Shown in pieces: positions 24,483-33,213 of a stretch of DNA of 64,000 nt. A model generated the notes under the pieces. That model was not told where the DNA came from, searched no databases, and saw nothing but the letters and a program-made list of their open reading frames with translations. Every line of letters starts with the position of its first letter. Position 1 is the stretch's first letter. A program made the position numbers and the translations under genes. Origin of the DNA: Allocatelliglobosispora scoriae. Lineage in GTDB: Bacteria > Actinomycetota > Actinomycetes > Mycobacteriales > Micromonosporaceae. Where the stretch lies: NCBI RefSeq assembly GCF_014204945.1, contig NZ_JACHMN010000002.1, positions 186,001 to 250,000 of the forward strand, read 5' to 3'.

Positions 24483-24512
24483 TTGACAAGCGTCGCTGGA
24501 CCTCCCTACCGT
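24483..24512 (+). promoter_or_regulatory. Putative promoter of the expansin gene
   Basis: TTGACA (24483-24488), an 18-bp spacer and TACCGT (24507-24512) precede the expansin-CBM2 gene by about 80 bases. The 225-bp gap to the LCP gene has no other feature that I can see. Confidence 0.4.
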
Positions 24513-24595
24513 CGGGATACCCCGACTCCACGCTCGGCCCGCCTCGACAGCACCACCTCGGGTCGCGCGTGGATACGCCCACAACGGAGGAACAC

Positions 24596-25957
24596 ATGAC
24601 AAGGCCTCGACAGAGGCGGCGTGCGATGCTGCTCGCCCTCCTCGCGGCATGCGCCAGCGCGCTGCTGATCCAGCTCACCACCAGCGCGCTCGCGCTGCCC
24701 GACCCGGTCACGCCCGTCACCGGCAACTCGACCTACTTCGACGGCCTCGGCCAGCCCTACGGCGGCTGCGGCATCCCCCAGGCCTACCTGGACAGCCAGG
24801 ACTTCGTCGCGCTCAACGTCTTCAACACGCCGGGCGACTACGCCTACTCGACCCGGCCGGTGCCCGCCTCCCAGTCATCCAGGACCGGCATGTGGGAGAA
24901 CGGGCTCAACTGCGGCCGCTGGGTGCAGGTGAGCATCGGCGACTTCTGCACCGGCACCAACGACGGTGCCCCCGGCCAGGCCTTCTGCCGCAACGGCGCG
25001 TGGACCGCCGATGCCTACAACGGCGGCACGCTGACGATGCTCGTCGCGGACAGCTGCGGCGACGCCAACGCCTGGTGCCGGGACGACCCCTACCACCTGG
25101 ACCTGTCGAAGCCGTCGCTGAACAGGTTCGTGAAGAACGGCTCGGCGCTGACCGACCTCTACCCCAACCACTTCAACAACCGGCACCTGAGCTGGAAGTT
25201 CGTCCCGGCGCCCGGCTACACCGGTGACATCAACATCGGGTTCCTGCAGGGCGCGCAGCGCTACTGGCCCGCCATCTCCGTCTCGCACCTCGCCAACGGC
25301 ATCCACGGCGTGGAGTACCAGGTCGGCGGGGTCTGGCAGACCGCGGCGATGAACGGCGACATGGGCCAGTCCTACATCATCGGGGGCACGGTCGCGGGCG
25401 GCACCAGCTTCCAGATCCGGGTACGCGACGTCACGGGCGCCCTGATCAACGGGGGCCGGACCTACTCCTTCGGACTCCCGGCGAGCTGCGGCACCCAGTG
25501 CGGTGCGGCGTACACGCCGGTGGCGTACACGACCGGCGGGACCTACTCCATGTCCCCGTCACCGGCGTCACCGTCACCCAGCCGCTCGGCGTCGGCGTCA
25601 CCATCCGCGTCGGTGTCCCCGTCGGCCTCCGGCTCTCCATCACCGAGCGCTCCCACCGGGGCGTGCAGCGCCACCTACCGGATCACCAGCTCGTGGCCGG
25701 GGTATTTCGGTGCCGAGGTCACGGTGAAGGCCGGGTCCGCGCCGATCAACGGGTGGACGGTGAAGTGGACCTACGCCAACGGGCAGACGATCACCACGCT
25801 CTGGAGCGGAGTGCTCACCAGCTCAGGCTCCGCCGTCACCGTGAAGAACGTGGACTACAACCGGGTGCTGACGGCGAATGCCAGCGCGGTCTTCGGCTTC
25901 CAGGCCTCGACCGGGGCGACGAACACCGTCCCGGTGCTCACCTGCACCAGTCCCTGA
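24596..25957 (+). CDS. Secreted expansin-like protein with CBM2
   Basis: A 453-residue secreted protein. After the signal peptide (ends SALALPD) the first domain has TYFDGLGQPYGGCGIPQAYLDSQDFVALNVFNTPG ... MLVADSCGDANAWCRDDPYHLDLSKPSLNRF, the double-psi barrel pattern of expansins with a DSCGD motif and the H-x-D-L segment. A second beta-sandwich follows (LSWKFVPAPGYTGDINIGF ... VEYQVGGVW). A Ser/Pro linker leads to a C-terminal cellulose-binding CBM2 (about 352-453). Expansins loosen cellulose networks without hydrolysis. ATG at 24596 has GGAGG 5 bases upstream. Confidence 0.88.
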   Translation: MTRPRQRRRAMLLALLAACASALLIQLTTSALALPDPVTPVTGNSTYFDGLGQPYGGCGIPQAYLDSQDFVALNVFNTPGDYAYSTRPVPASQSSRTGMWENGLNCGRWVQVSIGDFCTGTNDGAPGQAFCRNGAWTADAYNGGTLTMLVADSCGDANAWCRDDPYHLDLSKPSLNRFVKNGSALTDLYPNHFNNRHLSWKFVPAPGYTGDINIGFLQGAQRYWPAISVSHLANGIHGVEYQVGGVWQTAAMNGDMGQSYIIGGTVAGGTSFQIRVRDVTGALINGGRTYSFGLPASCGTQCGAAYTPVAYTTGGTYSMSPSPASPSPSRSASASPSASVSPSASGSPSPSAPTGACSATYRITSSWPGYFGAEVTVKAGSAPINGWTVKWTYANGQTITTLWSGVLTSSGSAVTVKNVDYNRVLTANASAVFGFQASTGATNTVPVLTCTSP

Positions 25958-25965
25958 TCGACGCC

Positions 25966-25998
25966 GCTGCCCGCCCGGTCCCGTACCGGGCGGGCAGC
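25966..25998 (+). terminator. Terminator hairpin
   Basis: A perfect 14-bp stem (GCTGCCCGCCCGGT and complement) with loop CCCGT sits 8 bases after the expansin stop. Confidence 0.85.
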
Positions 25999-26061
25999 CC
26001 TGCGGTGAGTAGCGAGCGCCGCTGTCCGCTCCATGGGCGACCGACCGTAGGCTGATCACCC

Positions 26062-27636
26062 ATGGAGGCACTGCTGGAGATCGTCGGGCTGATGGCCGTC
26101 GTCGTGGCCGTCTACGCCGCGTCGCGCCGGTTCCACCTGCTCACCCCGATCGCGCTCGTCGTCGTCGGTCTGGCCCTGTCGATGGTGCCCGGCATTCCCA
26201 CCTTCCACCTCTCCCCCGAGTTCGTGCTGATCGGCGTCCTGCCGCCGCTGCTCTACGTCGCGGCGCTGGAGACGTCCGTCCCGGCTTTCAAGTTCAACCT
26301 CCGCCCGATCCTGCTGCTCTCGGTCGGGCTCGTGCTCTTCGTGGCGTGCTCGATCGGGCTGCTCGTGCACGCGCTGCTGCCCGGCGTACCCCTGGCGATC
26401 TGTTTCGCCCTCGGCGCGGTGGTCGCGCCGCCGGACGCGATCGCGGCGACCGCGGTGGCGCGGCGGATCGGGCTGCCGCGGCGGATCGTGACGATCCTGG
26501 AGGGCGAGAGCCTGCTCAACGACGCGACCGCGCTCGTCTTCTTCCGGGTCGCGACGGCGGCGGCGATCGGCGAGGCCGCCGGTCTGGGCGAGATCGGCCT
26601 GCAGGTGGTGCGCTCGGCGGGCGGCGGCGTCCTGATCGGGGCGGCCGGTGCGTTGATCATGGGCTTCCTGCACAAGAAGACGACCGATCCCCTGATCGAC
26701 AACTCGCTGTCGCTGCTCACGCCCTTCCTGGTGACGGCCGCGGCGGAGGCGCTGCACGCGTCGGCGGTCGTCGCGGTCGTCGTCGCCGGCCTCTACCTGG
26801 GGCACCGGCTGCCGACGCTGATGTCGGCGGCGTCGCGGCTGCAGATGGGCGCCTTCTGGCGGATGGTCCAGTTCCTGCTGGAGGGCAGCGTCTTCCTCCT
26901 GGTCGGGCTGCAGCTGCGCGATGTGCTCGGAGCCCTGGACACCCCCCTCGGCGAGGTCGCGGTGATCACCACCGCGGTGGTGCTGGCGGTGGTGATCACC
27001 CGGTTCGTCTGGATGTTCCCCGCCACCTACCTGCCGAGGATGATCCCCCGGGTCGGCCGCAACGACCCGCCCCCGCCGTGGCAGGTGCCGACCGTGATCG
27101 CCTGGGCGGGCATGCGCGGTGTCGTCACCCTCGCCACCGCCCTGGCCCTGCCGGCCACTCCGCTCGTCGGCGGCGGGGACTACCCGCGGGCGCTGTTCGT
27201 CTGGCTCGCCTTCGCGGTCATCATCGCCACGCTGCTGCTGCAGGGCATGACGCTGCCGCTGGTCGCCCGGCGGCTGCGCCTGCAGCCCGACGACCCGATG
27301 CAGGACATCCTCGCCGAGGCCGCCACCCAGAACGCCGCGAGCCGGGCCGCGATCGAGCGGCTGGAGCAGCACGCCGCGGGTGCACCGGCGGAGGTGGTCG
27401 AGCGGCTGCGCCGGCTCACGACCGAACGTAACAACACGGCGTGGGAACGGCTCGGCGGCGGCGAGGAGACGCCGTCGCAGGCGTATGTCCGGCTACGGTT
27501 CGAGATGCTCGACGCCGAGCGGGAGGTCTACCGGACCGCGCGCGACAGCGGGCGCATCCCCGAGGAGGTCCTCGTGCGGGCGCAGCGGGACATGGATCTG
27601 GAAGAGTCGATGCTGGAACGGAGCGAACACGCATGA
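26062..27636 (+). CDS. Na+/H+ antiporter, CPA1 (NhaP/NHE) family
   Basis: A 524-residue antiporter with about twelve hydrophobic helices and CPA1 hallmarks: FVLIGVLPPLLYVAALETS, ICFALGAVVAPPDAIAATAVARR, LEGESLLNDATALVFF (with the ND ion-binding pair) and AGMRGVVTLATALALP. A charged cytoplasmic tail of about 110 residues, rich in predicted helix, follows. It exports Na+ (or K+) in exchange for protons. Its TGA overlaps the ATG of the UBP zinc-finger gene, so the two are translationally coupled. Confidence 0.94.
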   Translation: MEALLEIVGLMAVVVAVYAASRRFHLLTPIALVVVGLALSMVPGIPTFHLSPEFVLIGVLPPLLYVAALETSVPAFKFNLRPILLLSVGLVLFVACSIGLLVHALLPGVPLAICFALGAVVAPPDAIAATAVARRIGLPRRIVTILEGESLLNDATALVFFRVATAAAIGEAAGLGEIGLQVVRSAGGGVLIGAAGALIMGFLHKKTTDPLIDNSLSLLTPFLVTAAAEALHASAVVAVVVAGLYLGHRLPTLMSAASRLQMGAFWRMVQFLLEGSVFLLVGLQLRDVLGALDTPLGEVAVITTAVVLAVVITRFVWMFPATYLPRMIPRVGRNDPPPPWQVPTVIAWAGMRGVVTLATALALPATPLVGGGDYPRALFVWLAFAVIIATLLLQGMTLPLVARRLRLQPDDPMQDILAEAATQNAASRAAIERLEQHAAGAPAEVVERLRRLTTERNNTAWERLGGGEETPSQAYVRLRFEMLDAEREVYRTARDSGRIPEEVLVRAQRDMDLEESMLERSEHA

Positions 27637-27890
27637 AATGCAGCCACCTCGCCGAGGCGGGCACCCAGGAGCCGCAGACCACCGAGGGCTGCCCGCAGTG
27701 CGTCGCGGACGGGTTCACCGACTGGGTGCACCTGCGCATGTGCCTGGAGTGCGGCAACGTCGGCTGCTGCGACTCCTCGCCGCGCAAGCACGCCCGCGTC
27801 CACTTCGAAAAGGAGGGACATCCGGTCATGCGTTCTGCCCAGCCGGGTGAATCCTGGCGCTGGTGCTACATCGACGAGGTGGTCGGGTAG
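27633..27890 (+). CDS. UBP-type zinc-finger protein
   Basis: An 85-residue protein made almost entirely of a UBP (ZnF-UBP) finger: CSHL, GCPQCVADG, VHLRMCLECGNVGCCDSSPRKHARVHFEKEGHPVMRS, with the full Cys/His ligand set. In eukaryotes this domain binds ubiquitin C-termini; bacterial single-domain copies have no known ligand. It starts at an ATGA overlap with the antiporter stop, which suggests it acts on or with the antiporter (inference). Confidence 0.9.
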   Translation: MKCSHLAEAGTQEPQTTEGCPQCVADGFTDWVHLRMCLECGNVGCCDSSPRKHARVHFEKEGHPVMRSAQPGESWRWCYIDEVVG

Positions 27891-27948
27891 GCGGAGTTCA
27901 TCCTTCATGGATACGATGCGGGCAATCGCAGATCTAAGAGGATGAATC

Positions 27949-30138
27949 ATGAAGCCACTGGGCCCGGGTGATCCGACCGCAGTCGCGTCATACCGCCTGC
28001 TCGGGGTGCTCGGTGGCGGCGGGATGGGCAACGTCTATCTCGGCCAGTCGCTGACCGGGCGCCGGGTGGCAATCAAGGTCATCCGTTCGGAGCTCGCCGA
28101 GGACCCGGTCTTCCGGCGCCGCTTCGCCCGCGAGGTCGCCGCCGCCCGATCGGTCAACCCGCTGGTGACCGCTGCCGTGGTCGACGCCGACACCGATGCC
28201 GCAGCGCCGTGGCTCGCGACCACGTTCATCGACGGGCCGAGCCTGTCGCAGCGGGTCAACGCCTTCGGCCCGCTGCCGACCGCGGCCGTGCTCACCCTCG
28301 CCGCCGGGCTCGCCGAGGCGCTCACCTCGATCCACCAGGTCGGCCTGGTGCACCGCGACCTCAAGCCCAGCAACGTGCTGCTCGACCACACCGGTCCGCA
28401 CATCATCGACTTCGGCATCGCCCGGGCGACCGACGCCTCGCGGCTGACGATGAGCCTCGTCGTCGGCACCCCGTCCTACATGGCGCCGGAGCGGCTCAAG
28501 GGCAAGGAGGCCAACTCCGCCGGCGACATCTTCGCCCTCGGCGCCACCCTCGTCTACGCCGCGACCGGCCGCAACCTCGTCGCCGACGGCTCGATGTACG
28601 AGCAGGCCATGCAGATCATCAAGGGCCGGTTCGACCTGGCGGCGGTTCCCCGCTCGCTGCGCCCCTTCATCGTGCGCTGCATCGCGCTGGAGCCGAAGGA
28701 CCGCCCCACCGCGATCGAGCTGACCCGGACCCTCGTCGCCTCCGGCGCGGAGGCGCCCGCACCCGGCTGGTTCGGCGGCGACCCGCGTACGTCGCTCGCC
28801 GTGATCACCGACGAGCCCCCACCGCGCCGGAGTTACCCGCGCCGCCTGCTGCTCGTCGCGGGCAGCACGGTCGGCCTCGCCGCGGTGGGCGGCGGGGTCA
28901 GCGCTGCGAGCATGATGTTCACCCCCTCGGCGGCGGCCGATCCCCAGCCGTCGTTGCAGCCCACCGGCAACGATCAACCGCTGGCCGCCTCCCCTCAGGC
29001 CCGCAAGGCCGCGCCTCCGGGCCGGATGCTGTGGCGGGCGGCCACCCCCGGCCGACCGCGCGGTGCCAGGCTCGTCGCCGACCGCAACGGCGTGCTGATC
29101 TCGGTCTCGCCGATCGAGGTCACCGCGAGCGGCATGTCCGGCACCCGCCTGTGGGGGCACTCGATCGAGACCGACCCGGCCCAGCTGCGCCAGTGGGGCA
29201 CGGGGATCCTGGTCAGCGGCTCCAACCAGCTCTGGCAGTTCGACGTGGAGCACGGTCGGCAGATCTTCTGCATCGACACCGCCACCCGGGTGCCCCGGAC
29301 CGCCGTCGCCGGGGAGCGGGCATACCTCCAGTCCGGCAACGCGCTCGTCGCCGTCGATCGGCGCGGTCGGCGTCTGTGGCGGCAGACCGGTGCCAAGGCG
29401 CTGGGCGTGCCGCTCGCCGCCACGGCGCAGTGGCTGCTCGTGCACGACGTCACCGGCCTGGACACCCGCCGAGCGAGCCTGCGCGACGCCCGCACCGGAC
29501 AGCCCCGCTGGTCCACGGAGTACGACCTGCTCACGCCGCCCCCACCGCCCCCGGAACCGGCCGTCGAGGCCAGCGGCGAACCCGGTGAGCCCGGCGGATC
29601 CGATGGACCCGGCGGTCCTGGCGGACCGGGTGGTCCCGGCGATCCGGGTGGGCCGGACGGTCCGCCGCCCCCGACCGAGCTGTGGCAGCGGACCGAGGGG
29701 CGCCTCGGTGCCGCGCACGCCGTCCTCCGTGACGCCGAACGCGTACGGGTGCTCGACCTCGACAACGGCAAGCAGCTGTGGGAGCGGGTCTCCGGCAAGC
29801 CGGTCGTCGCCGTCGAACTCGTCGGCGACCTGGTCGTCATCGCGGCGGACAGGGTCACCGCGCACCGGATCGGGACCGGGGAGCAGGTCTGGGAGGCGCC
29901 GGAGTCCGGTGCCCGGATCGCCCCGGTCGGGAGCGGGCTGATCGTCGCCGATCGCGACAGCATCGCCCTGCTCGACGCCGCCGGCACGACCCGGTGGCGC
30001 GAGGATCTGCCGCCTGTGGCCGGGATCCCCGAGGAGGTCATGGTGGACCGCGACGCGGTGCTCGTCGTCTTCCGCTCCCGACCCGAGCAGCGCGGTCCCC
30101 TCGCCGCCGACGTCATCGCCTACGCCGCGGGGATCTGA
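27949..30138 (+). CDS. Ser/Thr protein kinase with extracellular PQQ-like propeller
   Basis: A 729-residue receptor-type kinase. Kinase domain: Gly-loop at 20-27, Lys43 (VAIKVI), HRDLKPSN with catalytic Asp137, DFG at 154-156 and GTPSYMAPE. A single transmembrane segment (about 300-322) is followed by an extracytoplasmic beta-propeller with PQQ-like blades (LWQFDVEHGRQIFCIDTATR, LVAVDRRGRRLWRQTG, VLDLDNGKQLWERVSGKPV, LLDAAGTTRWREDLP). A Gly-Pro-rich, collagen-like stretch of about 40 residues (about 536-578) interrupts the propeller. Senses an unknown external signal. ATG at 27949 with AGAGGA upstream. Confidence 0.93.
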   Translation: MKPLGPGDPTAVASYRLLGVLGGGGMGNVYLGQSLTGRRVAIKVIRSELAEDPVFRRRFAREVAAARSVNPLVTAAVVDADTDAAAPWLATTFIDGPSLSQRVNAFGPLPTAAVLTLAAGLAEALTSIHQVGLVHRDLKPSNVLLDHTGPHIIDFGIARATDASRLTMSLVVGTPSYMAPERLKGKEANSAGDIFALGATLVYAATGRNLVADGSMYEQAMQIIKGRFDLAAVPRSLRPFIVRCIALEPKDRPTAIELTRTLVASGAEAPAPGWFGGDPRTSLAVITDEPPPRRSYPRRLLLVAGSTVGLAAVGGGVSAASMMFTPSAAADPQPSLQPTGNDQPLAASPQARKAAPPGRMLWRAATPGRPRGARLVADRNGVLISVSPIEVTASGMSGTRLWGHSIETDPAQLRQWGTGILVSGSNQLWQFDVEHGRQIFCIDTATRVPRTAVAGERAYLQSGNALVAVDRRGRRLWRQTGAKALGVPLAATAQWLLVHDVTGLDTRRASLRDARTGQPRWSTEYDLLTPPPPPPEPAVEASGEPGEPGGSDGPGGPGGPGGPGDPGGPDGPPPPTELWQRTEGRLGAAHAVLRDAERVRVLDLDNGKQLWERVSGKPVVAVELVGDLVVIAADRVTAHRIGTGEQVWEAPESGARIAPVGSGLIVADRDSIALLDAAGTTRWREDLPPVAGIPEEVMVDRDAVLVVFRSRPEQRGPLAADVIAYAAGI

Positions 30139-30226
30139 CCGACCCGGGTGTTTTCCCTCAGGGTTCACCTGATTGCGGTCCGACGCCGGACCGGCGATGC
30201 TCTGAACGCCAGCCGGAGGGGGAGCC

Positions 30227-31219
30227 ATGCTGCGAATACATTTCACCGGAGCGGATCTGGCCCACACGCGGATCGCCGTCGGTCCGGACCCGATGTGGGA
30301 GCTCTCGCTGAGCGCGCACCAGTTGCGCCTGCGCGGGTCCAATCCGTTCCTCGACGGGTGGAAGAGGCAGGTGGTGCATCGCCTGCACCCCAGCGGGCCG
30401 TTGCGGGCCCGGGTCGCGCTGACGCTGGCGGTGACCCCGCCCCGGGGCTACTTCCCCGACTTCCTGACGCCCTTCGAGTCGATCGAAGGGTTCCACGCCG
30501 GACTGGAGGCCGTCCTCAGCACCCCCTCGGCCCGGTTGAATCACGAGCTCAGCATGCTCGATGTGGGCGACCGCAGCCAGACGCCGGTCATCGACGACCT
30601 TCGGCGCAGCCAGCCGACGGCGATCGCGGCGCTGGGAGCGTCGATGCGCGACTACCACGAGACGGCGATCGCCCCCAGCTGGGACACGATCACCGCTGCG
30701 GTCGAGGCGGACCGGTCACGTCGGGTCCGCGACCTCGCCGACGGCGGCTGGGCGAAGCTGCTCAACAACCTCCACCCCAGCGCCTCGTTCAAGGGGGACA
30801 CGCTGGAGGTCGGGCGGTGGGGTTATGAAACCGATCGGGATCTGCACCTCGCCGGCCGCGGCCTGCTGATCATCCCGTCGTACTTCAAGGAGCAGCGGCA
30901 GCTCATGGTCCTCGCGGACGGTGACCTCCCACCCGTGCTGCTGTATCCCATCGATCTCTCTGCGAGGTTGGCCGTGCAGGCCGGACACGACAGTCTTGTC
31001 GCCCTGATCGGCCGCACCAGGGCCGATGTCCTGGAGGCGACGCTCCTCAGCGAGACGACCTCGGCGATCGCCCAACGGGTGCAGATCTCCCTGCCCGCCG
31101 CGAGCAAGCACCTCAGCGTGCTGCGCAGTGCGGGGCTCGTCAACAGCACCCGGGAGCAGAACGCGGTCCGCCACAGCATCACCCCGCTGGGGGAGAAACT
31201 CCTCGCGGGCAGCGACTGA
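30227..31219 (+). CDS. ArsR-type regulator with DUF5937 domain
   Basis: A 330-residue regulator. The N-terminal 240 residues (LRIHFTGADLAHTRIAVGPDPMWELSLSAHQLR ...) match the DUF5937 pattern found in actinobacterial ArsR-like proteins. The C-terminal winged helix is LIGRTRADVLEATLLSETTSAIAQRVQISLPAASKHLSVLRSAGLVNSTREQNAVRHSITPLGEKLL. No metal-binding Cys pair is present, so a metal-sensing role is not supported. GGGGGAG precedes the ATG. Its target is unknown; the nearest genes are the exporter operon, which has its own TetR. Confidence 0.88.
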   Translation: MLRIHFTGADLAHTRIAVGPDPMWELSLSAHQLRLRGSNPFLDGWKRQVVHRLHPSGPLRARVALTLAVTPPRGYFPDFLTPFESIEGFHAGLEAVLSTPSARLNHELSMLDVGDRSQTPVIDDLRRSQPTAIAALGASMRDYHETAIAPSWDTITAAVEADRSRRVRDLADGGWAKLLNNLHPSASFKGDTLEVGRWGYETDRDLHLAGRGLLIIPSYFKEQRQLMVLADGDLPPVLLYPIDLSARLAVQAGHDSLVALIGRTRADVLEATLLSETTSAIAQRVQISLPAASKHLSVLRSAGLVNSTREQNAVRHSITPLGEKLLAGSD

Positions 31220-31220
31220 G

Positions 31221-31251
31221 CCGGGGGTCCCGCCGTCGGCGGAACCCCCGG
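31221..31251. terminator. Bidirectional terminator hairpin
   Basis: A 15-bp GC-rich stem with one mismatch (CCGGGGGTCCCGCCG against its partner) lies between the convergent ArsR and ABC exporter genes. Confidence 0.75.
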
Positions 31252-31257
31252 TGAGAA

Positions 31258-33213
31258 TCAGTCGATCTCGACGACCGCCTGGGCGAACTGGGCGGCGTAG
31301 AGCCGGGCGTAGGCGCCCTGGGCCGCGATCAGCTCGTCGTGGGTGCCCTGCTCGACGATGCGCCCCGACTCCATCACCAGGATGACGTCGGCGTTGCGGA
31401 TCGTGGAGAGCCGGTGGGCGATGACGAAGCTCGTCCGCCCCACCCGCAGCGAGGACATGGCCCGCTGGATCAGCACCTCGGTACGCGTGTCCACCGAGCT
31501 CGTCGCCTCGTCGAGGATGAGGATCGACGGTTCGGCGAGGAACGCTCGGGCGATCGTGATGAGCTGCTTCTCCCCCGCGCTGACGTTGGAGCCCTCCTCG
31601 TCGATCACGGTGTCGTAGCCGTCGGGCAGCGTACGCACGAAGCGGTCGGCGTGCGTCGCCTGCGCGGCGGCGATGATCTCCTTGCGGGTGGCGTCCGACG
31701 CGCCGTAGGCGATGTTGTCCGCGATCGACCCGCCGAAGAGCCAGGTGTCCTGCAGCACCATGCCGATGTTGGAGCGCAGCTCCTCGCGGGACATCTCGGC
31801 GATGTCCACCCCGTCCAGGGTGATCCGTCCACCGGTCACGTCGTAGAACCGCATCAGCAGGTTGACCAGCGTCGTCTTGCCCGCACCGGTCGGTCCGACG
31901 ATGGCGACGGTGTGGCCGGGCTCGACCGCGAGGGACAGGTTCTCGATGAGCGGCTTGTCCTCGGTGTAGCGGAAGGAGACGCCCTCGAAGGCGACCCGGC
32001 CGAGCACCCGCTCGGGGCGCTGCGGTGCCTGCGGCTCGGCCGACTGCTCGGGTGCGTCGAGCAGGGCGAAGACCCGCTCGGCCGAGGCGACGCCGGACTG
32101 CAGCAGGTTCGCCATGCTGGCGATCTGGGTGAGCGGCTGGCTGAACTGGCGCGAATACTGGATGAACGCCTGCACGTCGCCGAGGGACAGGGTGCCGGAG
32201 GCGACCCGCAACCCGCCGATGACCGCGACCAGCACATAGTTGATGTTGCCGATGAAGAACATCGCCGGCTGGATCAGCCCGGAGATGAACTGCGCCTTGA
32301 AGCTGGAGGCGTAGAGCGCCTCGTTGTGCTCGGCGAAGGTCGCCGCCGACTCGTCCTGCCGGCCGAAGACCTTGACCAGCGAGTGACCGGTATACATCTC
32401 CTCGATGTGCCCGTTGAGCTTGCCGGTGGTGGCCCACTGCTTGACGAACTGCGGCTGCGAGCGCTTGCCGATCCGCATCGTCACCCAGATCGACAGCGGC
32501 ACGGTCACCAGCGCCACGAGCGCGAGCAGGGGCGAGATCCAGAACATCATCGCGAGTACGCCGACGACGGTGAGCACGGACGCGATGAGCTGGCTCATCG
32601 TCTGCTGCAGCGTCTGGGCGATGTTGTCGGTGTCGTTGGTGGCCTTGCTGAGCACCTCACCGCGGGGCTGGCCGTCGAAGTAGCTCAGCGGCAGCCGCCC
32701 GAGCTTCGCCTCGACCTGCTCGCGGAGCTCGAAGACGCCGCGCTGGACGATCCGGGTGGCGAGCCTGCCCTGCAGCCACATGAAGATCGACGCGAAGACG
32801 TAGATCACCAGGACCCACAGCAGGATCTGGCCGAGCCGGTCGAAGTCGATGCCCTGGCCGGGGGTGACCTTCATGCTCGCGAGCATGTCGGCCTGGGTGT
32901 TGTCGCCGCTGGCCCGCAGGGCGTCGATCGCCTGCTGCTGGGTCGCTCCGGCGGGGATGTTCCTGCCGACGACGCCCTCGAAGATGACGTTGGTGGCGTT
33001 GCCGAGGATCTTCGGCGCGATCACCGAGAGCGCGACGCTGCAGACGCCGAAGGCGATGACCGCCGCGAGCGCGAGCCGCTGCGGGCGGAGCAGCGCGAGC
33101 AGCCGCCGGAAGGAGGAGCCGAAGTTGAGCGGCTTCTGGACCGGCGGGCCCATCATCATCCGGGCGGGCCCGAAGTTGTTGGACGGTGGTTCCTTGCGCG
33201 CGGGGGTGGTCAC
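31258..33213 (-). CDS. ABC exporter half-transporter B (multidrug type)
   Basis: A 651-residue type IV ABC exporter subunit: N-terminal cytoplasmic tail, six transmembrane helices (about residues 40-370) with a long first extracellular loop, and an ATPase domain with Walker A GPTGAGKTTLV, signature VSAGEKQLITIARAFL, Walker B ILILDEATSSVD and the H-loop AHRLST. The signature begins VSAGE instead of LSGGQ. Overlaps the partner gene by 4 bases. Together they should form a heterodimeric efflux pump. Confidence 0.95.
   Translation of the reverse strand: MTTPARKEPPSNNFGPARMMMGPPVQKPLNFGSSFRRLLALLRPQRLALAAVIAFGVCSVALSVIAPKILGNATNVIFEGVVGRNIPAGATQQQAIDALRASGDNTQADMLASMKVTPGQGIDFDRLGQILLWVLVIYVFASIFMWLQGRLATRIVQRGVFELREQVEAKLGRLPLSYFDGQPRGEVLSKATNDTDNIAQTLQQTMSQLIASVLTVVGVLAMMFWISPLLALVALVTVPLSIWVTMRIGKRSQPQFVKQWATTGKLNGHIEEMYTGHSLVKVFGRQDESAATFAEHNEALYASSFKAQFISGLIQPAMFFIGNINYVLVAVIGGLRVASGTLSLGDVQAFIQYSRQFSQPLTQIASMANLLQSGVASAERVFALLDAPEQSAEPQAPQRPERVLGRVAFEGVSFRYTEDKPLIENLSLAVEPGHTVAIVGPTGAGKTTLVNLLMRFYDVTGGRITLDGVDIAEMSREELRSNIGMVLQDTWLFGGSIADNIAYGASDATRKEIIAAAQATHADRFVRTLPDGYDTVIDEEGSNVSAGEKQLITIARAFLAEPSILILDEATSSVDTRTEVLIQRAMSSLRVGRTSFVIAHRLSTIRNADVILVMESGRIVEQGTHDELIAAQGAYARLYAAQFAQAVVEID

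Noticed and set aside
27988-30342. A 784-codon minus-strand frame
   Set aside because: It is antisense to the Ser/Thr kinase and consists of Arg/Gly/Asp/His-rich text.
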